Of a stretch of 64,000 bases of DNA, positions 11,427 through 28,155 are shown piece by piece. Under the pieces are notes generated by a model. It had not been told where the DNA came from. It saw nothing but the letters and a program-made list of their open reading frames with translations, and ran no database searches. The DNA comes from Ceratodon purpureus (Eukaryota > Streptophyta > Bryopsida > Pseudoditrichales > Ditrichaceae). A program made the position numbers and the translations under genes. Where the stretch lies: NCBI GenBank assembly GCA_014871385.1, contig CM026423.1, positions 6,920,967-6,984,966 on the forward strand. Reading direction: 5' to 3'. Every line of letters starts with the position of its first letter. Positions within the stretch are counted from its first letter, which is position 1.

Positions 11427-11753
11427 AGTAGCAAATGAGAAAATCAGCAATGACTGAGCAGATGAGAAAATCAGTAGTGACTGAGAAGATGAGGAAATTA
11501 GCAAATGACTAAGCAGATGAGAAAATCAGCAGTGACTGAGAAGATGAGGAAATTAGCAAATGACTGAGCAGATAGGAAAATCAGCAGTGACTGAGAAGAT
11601 GAGGAAATTAGCAAATGACTGAGCAGATAGGAAAATCAGCAGTGACTGAGAAGATGAGGAAATTAGCAATGACTGAGCAGATAGGAAAATCAGCCGTGAC
11701 TGAGAAGATGAGGAAATTAGCAATGACTGAGCAGATGGGAAAATCAGCAGTCG
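11427..11753. repeat. Tandem repeat, about 55-63-bp unit, in copia leader
   Basis: Five to six units alternating ACTGAGCAGATGAGAAAATC and GACTGAGAAGATGAGGAAAT with small changes, followed to about 11880 by degenerate GCAGCAAAGCAGAA repeats. Noncoding part of the retrotransposon leader. Confidence 0.8.
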
Positions 11754-12810
11754 GGTGCTCAGAAAATCAGAAAAGCATCACTGCAGCAAAGCAGAAGATT
11801 AGCACTGCAGCAAAGCAGAAAATTAGCTGTGAACAAATCAACAAATTAGCTGTGAGCAAATCAATAAATTACCAATTAACCAAATGACTTAAATGACCAA
11901 ATGAGCAAGTACAATAGATAACAAGAGCAGTGGTGAGTAAAACAAATAACAAGAGCATTAAGCAAGAGAAAATGAGGGGGCAAGCACAATAAAGTGTACC
12001 AAAAAAGTGCTTAACTATTTGACAATTTCAGCCCTTCTTATAAACACTCAAGAAAGTGGGATCTAAGTTATGTTGATTCAAAATTTAGTTATGGATTTCA
12101 AAAATAGACTTGATTCTCTTGAACTTCCCAAATGTGCGAGACAAGACATTGAGGTTTAGAAGTGGAACGGATACCGCGAAGTCGGTTCAAGTGAATGGGA
12201 TTATTTGCGAAAGTGAAGAGAAATGTTTATGGATTCCTCGAAAGTCACATTTAATTTCGCTGTCCACTCCGTTCTTAAGGTACCAGTCTAGAAATGCGGG
12301 GGTTCCAACAGTTTGGACCCATAAAGTGTACCAAAAGTACCGTCGTGACGTTTTCTGGACACTGTTTTGGGCGAAACTTTTGGGGCTCTTCCCTTCAAAT
12401 ATTGTGGTGTTCAAATGCTCAAAAAATAATTTTCTGATGTTTGCGAATGGTCGGGAATAAAAAAAGTGAAAAAAGAACATCTTCATTTTCATGATTTAGA
12501 ACTAGCGGTCAAATTAAGTTTCAATTGAAGATGTTTTTCTTATGGAGATGCCTGTAAGATACCTTGTGACACCTTAAAAAGTGACTAAAATGCTCAAAAA
12601 CTACACCAAAATGCTCAAAATCAGCTTTGAGCCTTAAAAAACAGCACACTTCATATTCACTTGTTGGTGGTCACATGTTGCACTTTGTGGTACACTTTAT
12701 TGTGCTCTCCCCCATGAACAGTGACTATATGAGAGCAAAACAGTAAGAGCAATAGTGAGAAGTAATGAGCAAAAGTAAGAAACAATGAGCAATAGTAAAC
12801 AAATCAAGAG

Positions 12811-12828
12811 CAACTCGTGCTGATAACG
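12811..12828 (-). other. Primer-binding site of copia element
   Basis: Sense strand directly after the 5' LTR reads CGTTATCAGCACGAG. The TATCAG core fits the initiator-Met tRNA type site used by many plant copia elements, though the match to the tRNA is short. Confidence 0.6.
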
Positions 12829-13067
12829 TGTTACAAAGCTCAGACAAAAGGGAAAAATGAAAAATGGAAAGTCTATGGTAGCCTTCAGGCTCCACTTATT
12901 TATTGCCTCATGGGTGATAACTTCAAGGCCCTTTGGGTGATAATACTAAGGGATTAACTGTGACTAACTTAGTGTTCTAGTCTACTTCAGTCTAAGACAC
13001 CCGGGAGTTGCATTTCGGTGCTCCCGAGGTCGCATCCTTCTAGAACCTTTCTAGAACCTTTCTAACA
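12829..13067 (-). repeat. 5' LTR of copia element
   Basis: 239 bp, identical to 8607-8845 except for two single-base differences by eye. Contains the same TTCTAGAA direct repeat (13037-13067). Confidence 0.92.
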
Positions 13068-13072
13068 CTCAT
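13068..13072. repeat. Target site duplication of copia element (right), CTCAT
   Basis: Matches 8602-8606 exactly. Confidence 0.9.
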
Positions 13073-13198
13073 GGGGCTACATGTTGTACAATTTCTTTTT
13101 CGATTGTTCATTGATATACACCATCTCCAATATACATATTATCAATGGAACAAAAGACTCTGAGATATCAATCTCATGGTTCCTTCCGTTGGGCGGCC

Positions 13199-17846
<4,648 letters not shown>

Positions 17847-20567
17847 TGCTGCTGTTCAGACTATTACAGGACGAACGGTTCAAGCATATATGGATCATTC
17901 AACAATAGGCAGAAGCAGACTCTTCTACGTCGATGGCCCGTCGAAGTGGAGTCTAGATCTGTATTTCGACTTGTTACATACGAATCCATCAAGTCTGGAA
18001 CGCGACGTCTTCTAAGTTGAAATTTGGTGTGAACTTTAAAACCGGAATATAGAACGCAGCTGTGCATCATCTTCTATCTTTTGCTTAAGAATGGATCCCT
18101 GCAAAAGTTGAATCAATCACTTGAATTTCAAGTTAAAATTGCTCAAGTTAAAATTTGAACGCGAAGGACTATGGCGTATTGCTATGGCTGACATGATGAG
18201 AGACAGACATACTCCTGACTCTGCAAACACGAATAGGGGCTTAGCGCATACCTCCAGGCCTTCCTTTGTCCAGCGTTGCATCTTCATACCCCAGACTGAT
18301 ATCCATCAGGCAGAGGGAAGTTACTGACTCGAAGGAATGATTGACCGATCAAGTCGTACCGTAGCTGCAGAGATGGCAATATAACAAGCGAACCCACTTG
18401 TCAATCGGCCTCGACGACGGTATCGAGGGAGAGTCCTTACATACCCACAGTCTCCAAAGGTGATCCTTGAAGCGGCCACTGTGGAGGAGTCGATACCCTA
18501 AAGCTCGCCATCACCGCTAGAGGCAACATAACGGACGATTCAGACGACCAAGAATACCAGTTTTCCAAGATATACATGATTAATGCAGCAACATCCCAAC
18601 AACCATGAGCCGCGCACCTGAGGGGGGATCACGGATAGAAACCTCGCGGTGACCCACAAACCATGAAGAAGGCTGTAAATCTTCCTGTGAGCACTGGCAA
18701 TATTCCCCAAGTTAGCACTGTTCATTAAACCCTGAATCAAAACTAAGTGTATATGCGGCTGAATTCTCTACGGCACTAGAAACAACTGCAGAGCTATTAA
18801 TTTACTGAGTTCACGGCTTCTTACTAGCATCGCTTCAAACTCCCCACGAACTTCGATTCGCCAGATCTATGGCATGCTTTGGAAAGAAAGCTGATTCTGT
18901 TTGCCTTCAAAGATCAACACTGAAATCGCTTGGTGGTAACGAACCGAGATCAGAGATCGAGGACCCTAATTAGAAATCCGGAGCCAATTTACGACTGGGT
19001 GCCCAAGAAACAGAAGTCCGTAAACGTCTTGGTCGGGTCTTGTACGCACTGTCTAACAGCGAGGAGTAGATACTTCGAAGTCCTGTAGCAGGAAATTCAG
19101 GCCTTGTTTGTAGGAGAGCTGTATCCTACACGCAACCCTCAATGGGGCTGTTGTAGTTTTTAGTGTATACTTCAGATAATTGGTATATATGGCATCATGG
19201 CGAAGTAAGTCTAGCATTCTGTTTGGGACTGGTTCCGTTCCGAATTCAAATCGGTGCGATTGACACCGAATTTTGTTACAAGCTAACTTGCACGGCGCTG
19301 CTGCTAGGAATTCGAATCATGAACCTTGAGAGGACTTATGCACTAAGCTGTTACTTGCGGAGTCTAATTCGATATTGGTTTAGGATTCGGTGATTTCTAG
19401 CATTTAATGCTGACATAGTACATCGCTGATTATCAATCATTTGGGAAGCGGGAAAGCGCTTCTTTGTATAAGTGATGCCGCGCCATGGTTGTGTCTGGAT
19501 TGGTCACAAGTTTGCTTTCATGGCTTCAACACCAACATTCCAATTCACAGTAGATGGACTATCCCATGGCGAAGGCCCCCTGGCAGCATTGAATTGATAC
19601 CCGGTGATGCGCAGATATCAACCCCTTCACCCGGTCCCCGCGGGGACATGAATTCCATTCCTAGACATGATTCGGTTGCGGCTGCGGCTGCGGCTGCGCA
19701 TATTGCACATACAATGGTGTGCTGCCAGGGCCATGGCCGTGCTCCTGCTAGATCTCCAGACTCGTTCCACAGCGTCCCCAGCTGCACGGGCAGAGCTGCA
19801 CGGCCTCCTCTGCCCTGCCAGGGCCCAGGAGTACACTGATACGTGCTAATTGTACTCACAGGGGGTGCTTGTACGTGAGAGATCAGAGAAGTTGTCAGGA
19901 GCTGGCTGAAGATTGGGAAGCACTGTAGCTAGACCTGCAGCGAAGCTCCAGGGACGTTGCATTATATTCCAGAAGCTCCTGTGGTTTCTATTAAAGCAGT
20001 GAAGGTTGGTGTTTTGCTGTGCACATGGACTTGGTCTAATATTCTCGGGGGTCGGTGAGTTTCTGATCAGGCTGCAGTCTCGTTTGGTCTAGCTTGCTTA
20101 GATCATACACAGGTTTGTTCTAGAGCGAAGGCAGAATCAGTTGCGTGAGTTTGAAGGTTGGTTGTTTTGTAGGTAATGTTTTTCTTAAAGCTTCATGGTC
20201 TAGAAGGGAGCTTGCAAGGCTGTAGCTTTAGTTCGGTTGCTGGAGTTGCCTCTTGAGAGAGGTAGAAGGTGGGAGAGTCTGAGCCGAATGGGTTGTAGAG
20301 TGGCCGGGTGCTTCGTCGTTGTCTGGGTTGCTCAGGTTGGTGGAGGTTAAGGTTTTAAGGAGAGTTACTAACGTGGGAATTTCTTTGGCTTTGTGGTAGT
20401 TCGGAGGAAAGATGCTTACCGGAGGTGGAGTTGTAGTCGAAGTTGTGACTTAGAAAGTTATATCTTTGCTTCGACGAGAGAAGACTTTGCGTTTCGTTTT
20501 TTCGTTTGGACCGTTGTGCTGGACTCTCGAGTCGGTGAGTATATCGCTGTACAAGTGATCACTGACG
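17847..20567. other. Shared upstream region of kinase A and SINA gene
   Basis: Divergent promoters. The sequence AGTCTGAACAG just upstream of ATG 17846 recurs upstream of kinase genes B and C, so it is probably a conserved 5' UTR intron acceptor. A short GCTGCG-type repeat lies near 19677-19700. An AG near 20400 could be a 5' UTR acceptor for the SINA gene. No other gene seen. Confidence 0.4.
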
Positions 20568-21875
20568 ATGTCTCCAGCGAGCGCTTTTCTGAAAAATCGT
20601 GCGGTACAGATTGGCACTGGCTCGAGTAACGAGCTGTTGCCTCCTTCGAAGAGAGCCCGAGAAACTCCACCTCAACCAGTTGGAGAGAGGGTTGAGATGG
20701 TGAGGACTCAATCAGACGACGAGAAGAATCTTACAGCGCCAGGGACCACTCCACCAGACATGCAACCACTAAGGTCGATTCTGAGGGGAAAGACTCCCAC
20801 AGATGCAGAGAATACTTCCAGGAGCCGATCAACACAGCCGCTCCCAGCACAGCCTCTCCCAACACCGCCTCTCCCAATACAGCCTCTCCCAACACAGCCT
20901 CCTCCCACTACTACTCAGGCTCCAACGGGGAAGATGTTTGAAATACCCCAAGACTCCAGGTCTTTTGCATGCCCAATTTGCTTCAATCGCCTGTCTCTTC
21001 CCGTTCACCAGGTGATTTTCCTTCTACTGTCATTTCGTATGGAACTGTAATCAGCAAAGTATGGGCCGCACCATAAGTAGATATCCACTACTGTAGTGGT
21101 TTTTGTCTCTCCAGATTACATCGCCGCCTCTGTTGGAATATATGCGCGTGGAACCCTAATCCTTATGTGCGATGTGGTTGGTTGTTCTGTGAGCCAGTGC
21201 AAGAATGGACACATGGTATGCTTACCTTGTAAGTACGGAATGGAAAAAGCCAAGAGGAGCTGTTTTTGTGGAGAGTCCACTTGGGATATTCGAAACTTGG
21301 GAATCGAGCTGGTCTTGGAACACCTGACAGGAAGATGCAAACATGCTGTTTATGGGTGCAACGACACTATTGGGTTTCTTAAGAAGAAAGAGCACGAGGA
21401 GGAACTGTGTAAGCATCGCCCTTACACATGCGCAGTGGACCGTTGCACTTACATCGGTCCCAAACCTGCACTGCTCCAGCACTTTGACAAGCAGCACCAA
21501 ATGCAAGCAGTGCAGATTGATAGGACCTCTGGAATGGTGCAGTTCACGATGTCTAAGACAGAAAAATACAAGTTAGTGCAAAGCGATCAGGAGCTGTATG
21601 TTGTTTACCACGAGCCTAACACCGAAGGACCCGCAGGAGACATCTTCTACTTCGCAGCTTTTGGACCGTACAAGAGGTATTTCTACCTCAGAGTTCAGCT
21701 TAAAAGTGAGAAAAGAGACAAAGCCATGTGGAGTGAAGTTCCTGAAATCAAATATCTTGAGGAATGGAAGCTCAAGCAAGACTACCTTGTTCTCTTCGAC
21801 GGAATCAATGGACGTGAACCAAGGACTAACTGTGAGTTCCACTTGGAGGTGAAGTTGGTCCAGCCTCCAGTGTAG
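20568..21875 (+). CDS. SINA/SIAH-type RING E3 ubiquitin ligase
   Basis: Two exons, 20568-21011 and 21198-21875 (phase 0), 373 residues. The N-terminal 120 residues are disordered with a QPLP/TPPLP proline repeat. The RING starts at C135-x2-C138 and continues over the splice junction with C149, H153, C156 and C159. The last pair is C170-x-C172 rather than the usual C-x2-C. Then come SIAH-type zinc fingers (CKHAVYGCNDTI, CKHRPYTCAVDRC, HFDKQH) and a substrate-binding beta-sandwich. SINA proteins dimerise and ubiquitinate target proteins for the proteasome. The exon boundary in the middle of the RING matches the natural join H-Q|C-K-N-G-H. The fold predicts a working ligase, but the odd last metal ligand pair deserves care. 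Confidence 0.88.
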
Positions 21876-22763
21876 ATCATTGGAAGTGGAAAGGGATCTC
21901 GGAGGTTTATTCGGAGGAGCACAGTGTTGTGGATAATTGAAGTGCACTTTGCCGGTAAATCGTCGCAGTTGTAGTAAACAAGGCTTGAGCCTGGAGACAC
22001 TGTACAAACTCTCAACCTCATTGTAGCAGTTTTATATGTATTCGTTTTTTGCTGCATCATTTTGGGCGATGACCATTCTTCTCAAGTCACTTGTGGATGA
22101 GATCGAAACAAAGTTCCTCCACCTTCAGCAGTTCGTTTTTGCATACCGGTAGTCTACATGGCTCTGAAGTAACCTGAGCATCGGTTTCAGTTCTCAACAC
22201 ACACTACCTCCAGAAACTAAATCAATCATTCTGACATTCCAATTCTATTGTCAATTCTACTCCTTCAACTGTCTCTTTGTTCAATCAATCTCGGTGTTTC
22301 AATTTCATCAAAAATACAACAAGAAAGATGTTTTTGGTTCTCAGCAACCTTGGCCAAATTGTCACATTTTCGAAGTACAATTTCTAATCGAGATGTATGA
22401 ATTATTACACCAATATATTATTCTGATAAACAAGAATTTGAATTTGAAATTGATATTAAAAATGAAAGGCCCTCCGCTGTTGAAATGTCAAATGAAGAAC
22501 GAACCCTGCCCTCTTGGAGAACATCTCGGTGAGAAAGAGCGACGCCAAGTTGTGAACCTGATCATGGCTGCCTGCGCTCCACCCTTATCCCTAGGCTATA
22601 AATGTTTTGCATAGATCACCCAAATCTTTGCACCATGTTTTACCCCTCAGGCGAAGTTTTCAGACGAGGAGCAGCTATCATTCTACGTAAATCTGCCTAG
22701 GTTTGTGAAGACAAGGTGATCCGTCCAAGAGGCAGAATAACCAGCTTGCGCAAGAAGTTCCTA
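21876..22763. other. Intergenic spacer between convergent genes
   Basis: 3' flanks of the SINA gene (plus) and kinase gene B (minus). No gene or repeat recognised. Confidence 0.4.
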
Positions 22764-25008
22764 TTAGGGCTCCTGCAGCGACCTACCCAGCAGATTTAGT
22801 ACCATTCTACCAATCTCCTGTGACGACCTGTCAATCGCAGTACTGCCGGGCCTTGCTCCTTCAGCATGGTGCTCCCTCAGCTGGTTATGTGGATCTGCAT
22901 CAATGCAAATATTAATTATAATGTAACTATAATTTGGTACATCGAACATTTGTATTACCCAGATGAAGCACACCAGTTGTTTAATCTACTGCTCACATCA
23001 TCATGACTGTAGCGTAATTTTTATTACCAACACTGGGAAGATGCTTTTGTTGGATTAGACTCTGTTCACCCAAGGAGGCCTGAAAGATAAGATTTCAATT
23101 TGCATTTTGAAAAGCTTAGTAGCTTACCGCTTAATAATGAGATCTGCTGTGACATTGCAGCGAGTGCACTACCTTCCGCTTCACGCAAGTTGCGCCGAAT
23201 TGAGTTGAATCCAAATCTGTCATGCAAAACAATCTGTCTGAAACTCCAGTTCTAAATACGAAAATAAATTATAGCGCCAAAAAGTTAACCAATACATATT
23301 TATGCAGAAGAGATATCAGTTAGTGATCAATCAGTGTAACGCAGCTCTAGTGTGGTATCCATCTTTGAACATCTCATTACCTTGACATCTTTGGCTCTTT
23401 TTTCTGAAGGACTGAATTTCCACCACTCTTCAGGACACCTGCAGAAGTTTGATAAGCAAACAAACTTTTGCTGGTTTCCATATCCATCAACCCCAAACTC
23501 AATAACTTCGCGTGCCTTAGCATCCGACAAAGGTCAGAGAAACTCGGACGCCTCTGAGGTTGCAGCTCCCAACAACACTTGATGCAAAACTGCAAATACT
23601 CGGGACATTCTTCTGGAATACTTGGTCTGAGGCCATTTTTTATGATCCTTTTGTGCAAAGTAGACCGAGCGCCTGTATCATCGGCAAATGGCACTCTGCC
23701 AGTGACCACTTCAGAGCACGTCATTCCAAAACTCCAAACATCAGCCTTTGGAGGGAAATTTCTCTCCCTCTCCGTAATCTCCTTCTCAAATATTTCTGGT
23801 GCACCATACGCCGTTGTGCCTGTATTTCGCGTGAGGTCCCCGGAGATTGAGCTGTTTGCATATGCTTTGGCTGATCCGAAGTCTGCCAGTTTCACCTCTA
23901 AATACCCTTCAGTGTGGAGCTCCATGTACCTCTCACTCACTGGCTTGACAAGAACGTTTGAAGTTTTTAGGTCTCTATGAGTCAACTTGTTCTCATGTAG
24001 TTGACGCATCGCTTCCGCCACTTGGAGCATAATGTCAATTACAACAGACAACGAGAATGGCATGCACACACTGGCTCCCTTCTTCGACTTCAAGGGTAGC
24101 TTTGATTGTTTTCCCATTACATTCACAATGTGCTTTTGAAGATCTGTAGGCATCAGCTCCATCACGATGCAAGATCGCGGGTATGGAGTGAGGTCCTCCC
24201 AGTAGTGGTAAAGCCGAACAATATTTGGATGTTGTAAGCGACCCAACACAGTGGACTCTGTCCTGTCGATCACTTTCAGTATCTTCAGAGCAAGATCCTG
24301 CTCCAACCACTCTATTTGCAGTACCATGCCACTTGCACCGCTTCCCAAATCCCTTGAAATTCTGTAAGCTTTCAATTCGTCCAAACCCTCAAGGTCTCCT
24401 TCCATATGATGCAGCCGTGACTTCAGATATACTCCACGAATGTAGTCAGCACCATGTTGATCCTCAAGTCTTAGCGAACTTGTGATCTTCTCAAGCAAAT
24501 CCTCCTGGTCTTGACGAGCAGCGTCCTGGATCATAGTATGCACCTTCGATCGTGGCTTCAACAACCTTTGATATCCTTCTTCCCCAATTTCCCAAAGTTG
24601 CGACTGTGATTCCTGCGCAGCCCTAGCTGAAGCACAAATGGCAATGTCTATCAGGAACGTCCACTGGTGAAGATCTAGAAGTATGGCCATGACCTCTTCT
24701 TTGGTATTCCCCAATGCCATCGCTGCAGCAAGCCAAGAAGAATTTTCGCAGCAACAGGTGTCGACTAAAATTTGCGCTCGCTTCACAGTGGCATGGAGGT
24801 GAAGTAGCACAATCCTGTATAAGCAACCTTGCTTATTTAGGTTTTCAGCACCTTGGGCTTGCAATAATTGTGATACTTTCAAGAGTTGTTGTGCCACATA
24901 TTCACATTGGCGTTTGTTTAATTGAAGTATGGATGCGTTAAGTTCGCCTTGCACCTTGGCTTGCACATTCTGTATGGAAGCCATCGTAAGAGAGTAGTAG
25001 TCCGCCAT
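22764..25008 (-). CDS. Kinase B: DUF1221/HeLo-like helical domain + single kinase, short tail
   Basis: Paralog of genes A and C. The main exon is 23381-25008: helical domain (KRQCEYVAQQLLKVSQ, DTCCCENSSW), then a kinase with GSGASG, VAL-type Lys in [15 protein letters not shown] and APE. The open frame seems to end at TAA 23377-23379, but that codon lies in the donor AG|GTAATG, as in A and C. Splicing to 23128-23216 gives R-FGFNSIRRNLR, the same linker as in the paralogs. Its donor G|GTAAGC can join 22764-22894, which ends at a natural stop after NLLGRSLQEP. Total 1,848 nt, 615 residues, all phases consistent. There is no second kinase downstream. Exons 2 and 3 rest on conservation and splice sites only; the unspliced form would be 543 residues. 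Confidence 0.65.
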
Positions 25009-27033
25009 TGTTGCTGTTCAGACTGCCAAGCCGGAACAAAAGAAAGATTAGATTCTAGGCAAGGCAGGCGCAAATCCAACCGGTCTTCTATGTCAGGTCC
25101 CGTCAATATAGAAAATAGAGGATAATCAACTTCCAATGTAAATGTTATTCAGAATGGACCCTGCTCAAGCTGATACTTCAAAATTAAGGTATGCAGTACA
25201 AGAGAGATAAAAGTAGAATTCAGGGGGCTATGGTAATCTGCCATAGCTAATTTGGAAAATTTGCATATTTGGGCCTCTGGAAATATTTGGACATATAGAA
25301 GTTCTTGCCTATCTCAAGGAAGCTTTCTTCAACGTATACCCGAAATTAGAGGTTGCATTTCGACATCCCCAAAATTACAACATCCAGGCTGAGAGGAGTA
25401 ATAATGCAGAAGAATGAACATTTACTCAGTGCGTACTCCTGCAGCGATGCATCACGTTAAAATCACCCAAGCTCAACACAGTTATGCAAGATATACGAAA
25501 CCCACGTTAGGTGATAGCTAACAAGTTTACAACACAACCAGACTGCATGCATCACAAGTTCAAGTATGCACTGAAACCTGGTCATAGCAAACTAAGTAGA
25601 TGAGAAAAAGGACTCTAGGACGCACTCTCAACTAATCAAATAATCCTCTCAAAGACTTCATATTAACAGACCTGTTTTCAAGTCAAGACGGTCTTGACAC
25701 AGAGGACGTGCAACAGCGTTCGTGAACTCTCAAAACGGCATCTGCGAACGCGTCGAAACTCTCCAACTCGCCATAGCCACTCTGCTCCGCTAGAAGCAAA
25801 CAAGTATCTAGCAAACAAGCTAGATGAGGATTATAACAAGGGCCACAAGTATGGTTCAGACGATCAGCTCTGAGCTATCTGAACATTCAGTGACAAAAAC
25901 TGGGACAATACTGCTCTCATCCAACCATGATCTTGAAATGAAAATCAGTACTCAGGTGTTCGCTCGCTCTCTTCTTCAACGCTCGCAATATAGTCAAGGA
26001 AGGCGAGCTAGTAGAAACAGACTGCGGAAATCTAGACATCGACGCTTCGGAGAAAGAGTGATCAGTGGGTCCTTCAAGTTGAGGTCTCCGTTGTGATATT
26101 TTCTGTTGCATGGTGCAGTGAAAGACTTTTTTGCATTGTAGACGTGTTAAAACTTTCCAAGTTATTAATATGGTAGTGTTCTATGCCTTTTGGGCATTTG
26201 CGTGTTAAAGCTCTTTCTCAGCCTGGACTTACAGGACTGTAATTTGCACCTGGCCGACATTTGCAGACTAAGTTTTTTACGTCATAAATGGATTGAAGTT
26301 CAAGTTACTACAATATTGTTTGCTGAGGACTTCTAGGTCAAGCACCTGAAATCATATTAAGCGAATTTCAAACCTGCGACTGCGAAGCTTTTGGGACATT
26401 TTATATATGTTAAGTACTGTCAACGTCGATATTGCATGATTGTACACTATTGGCAACTCCATGTATGGAATTGTAAAGAAATCTTCCACTTGTTGAAATT
26501 TAAGAAAATTGATACAGTGTGCACTGGCCTAGCAATAGTAACAAGAAAAAAAATGATTTCTTTTATAAACAAGTCTAGAAACCAAGTTCAGCAATATAGA
26601 CAAGTGTGAGTACTTCAATATTTTCCTGGTTGAACATACTTAAGGTCCTGCAACTAACTTTGTACATAGTTCCAAATCTGCCAAAGACCAAGCTTAAACC
26701 CTCATTGATGTTCATTATTGAATAACCAAAACAACGATTCAAGTTATCCTGTGAACCGTGGCCTTTCGTCTCCTTTACAAGTGTTGTTTGGATTTCAATT
26801 CTAGGCTCTCTAGTATAGTCTCCAACTTTTATTCAACCTATACCTAGTACTGTAATCTGTTCAAGCAAAGTTGTACACATGAACCAGATTCGCTGAGTAT
26901 ATGATCTTAGTAAATCACCTTAGCCTAGCCTAAGCTAAGCTGTTAAATACAAACGATCTAACTGAGGCAACATCCACTTGGTTCGTGAATGTTAGAAATA
27001 ATACAATTCAGACCTCAACTACACTACATGATT
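25009..27033. other. Intergenic spacer
   Basis: Upstream region of kinase gene B and 3' side of the lectin gene. No kinase-coding remnant of the lectin gene was found here, and no RNA gene was recognised. Confidence 0.4.
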
Positions 27034-28155
27034 CTACGTTTTAGCTCTTTTGTCCCAGCCTGACGTCGTTGCAGTGTGCTCATGTGCACCTTGTCCAGTT
27101 TGTAATTTAGCCTTTACTTTGTCATTTTCCACGGTTTGCATGTAATTCATGTGCTTTTGATATAAGCAATAAAGAAACATACCTGTGGTGATCCAAAGTA
27201 CCGCAAAAATACATATCCCTCCTATAAGCCCTTTTCGAAGGGACTTGTGATCTTCTATTATGATTGCAGAAGTTGGTGCTGGCGATGGCCCCTCAACCCG
27301 TGGGTCACTGCTGTTGAAATACCAAGAGCTGACTCGATGAATCTCCGGGTTGAAGTACAGCCAAAACGTTTTAGCCGTAATTGCAACATACATCTCCTCG
27401 TCCAACACATCCCCTAGAGAAAGACTGGGAACCGTGATCGTTGCATCTGGGGGCTTCACACCACTTGCCAATGTCCCACTCCTGAAAAAAACTTCCAGCG
27501 TTTGTGTTTGACTATCATAATCAATCCACGTTGAAAAATCCCCCTTGACCCCACAGAAATAATCACAGTTGGTTGTGTTGAAGGCGCCACCGCACAAATT
27601 GTACTGTAAAATCGGGAATAAGCTCCCCTGGTCGTTAACCATGACGCCCACGGTGCCATCACTGGGGTCTACTGCATAACCCAAACCGTTGTCAATGAGG
27701 GGCTCGCTGCCGAACTTCACAGCGAACACTCGATCTTGAGGTGCAGGAGAGTAGTCATAAGAGCACATGGAACGCTTCCCCTCATCTACTGAGATGCTAG
27801 GATTGGCTACGAAGGTAAAGACCAGCCCCTCTCCACAGTGCTCAGTGGTGTTCGTGTAGGAAATGAAAGAAAAAGTGAAGGAAGTGCTGAAGGAAGCTAC
27901 TCTACCAGACGTTCTGTCTTTCAAACGCACTTTGTCTTTGTAGGTGATCCTTCCGCAGTAGTCTCCCGTATGATTGTAGTTCAGATCGTAAGAAGACTGG
28001 AGAGAGTTGAAGTACACATCCCCTGAGGTTAATATGCTACCATTGTCTATCGGAAATGAAGGGAAGGCGAATCCTGTGGTTGTGTTCTGAGCTGCAACGA
28101 GGGCGTGATTGCAGTAAATCAGCACAAGCAGTGCCGACAGCATGCCGACAGTCAT
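27034..28155 (-). CDS. L-type lectin receptor-like protein without kinase
   Basis: Signal peptide (MTVGMLSALLVLIYC), then a legume-lectin domain (start FAFPSFPIDNGS; WIDYDSQTQTLEVFF core; EMYVAITAKTFW), a linker, a membrane helix (GGICIFAVLWITTGMFLYCL) and a cytoplasmic tail of only about 40 residues ending SGWDKRAKT. From the chosen ATG at 28155 it has 373 residues. An in-frame ATG at 28224 adds 23 residues. The complete paralog at 2586-4721 has about 390 more residues holding the kinase. No kinase sequence follows this stop, so the gene is a receptor-like protein or a truncated receptor. It could work as a co-receptor or decoy that binds the same ligand without signalling, but that is inference. 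Confidence 0.85.
   Translation of the reverse strand: MTVGMLSALLVLIYCNHALVAAQNTTTGFAFPSFPIDNGSILTSGDVYFNSLQSSYDLNYNHTGDYCGRITYKDKVRLKDRTSGRVASFSTSFTFSFISYTNTTEHCGEGLVFTFVANPSISVDEGKRSMCSYDYSPAPQDRVFAVKFGSEPLIDNGLGYAVDPSDGTVGVMVNDQGSLFPILQYNLCGGAFNTTNCDYFCGVKGDFSTWIDYDSQTQTLEVFFRSGTLASGVKPPDATITVPSLSLGDVLDEEMYVAITAKTFWLYFNPEIHRVSSWYFNSSDPRVEGPSPAPTSAIIIEDHKSLRKGLIGGICIFAVLWITTGMFLYCLYQKHMNYMQTVENDKVKAKLQTGQGAHEHTATTSGWDKRAKT

Larger units (their letters stand above)
8607..13067 (-). mobile_element. Internally deleted Ty1/copia LTR retrotransposon
   Basis: A 4,461-bp element bounded by two 239-bp LTRs and a perfect CTCAT duplication, oriented on the minus strand. In sense order it has the 5' LTR, a primer-binding site, a leader of about 2 kb with two tandem-repeat blocks, gag-protease with one nonsense codon, a short reverse-transcriptase fragment, a polypurine tract and the 3' LTR. 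Integrase, RNase H and most of reverse transcriptase are missing, so it could move only with helper enzymes. The LTRs differ at two positions by eye (T/C and G/T), about 0.8%, so the insertion is fairly young. The order protease before RT and the PBS type point to copia rather than gypsy. Confidence 0.93.

Noticed and set aside
11067..11438. Open frames with repeated KPRLMEK or FHQPW units on both strands
   Set aside because: Produced by the tandem repeat in the copia leader.
11427..11753. Regularly spaced repeats resembling a CRISPR array
   Set aside because: Units are contiguous tandem repeats without unique spacers, inside an LTR element of a eukaryote.
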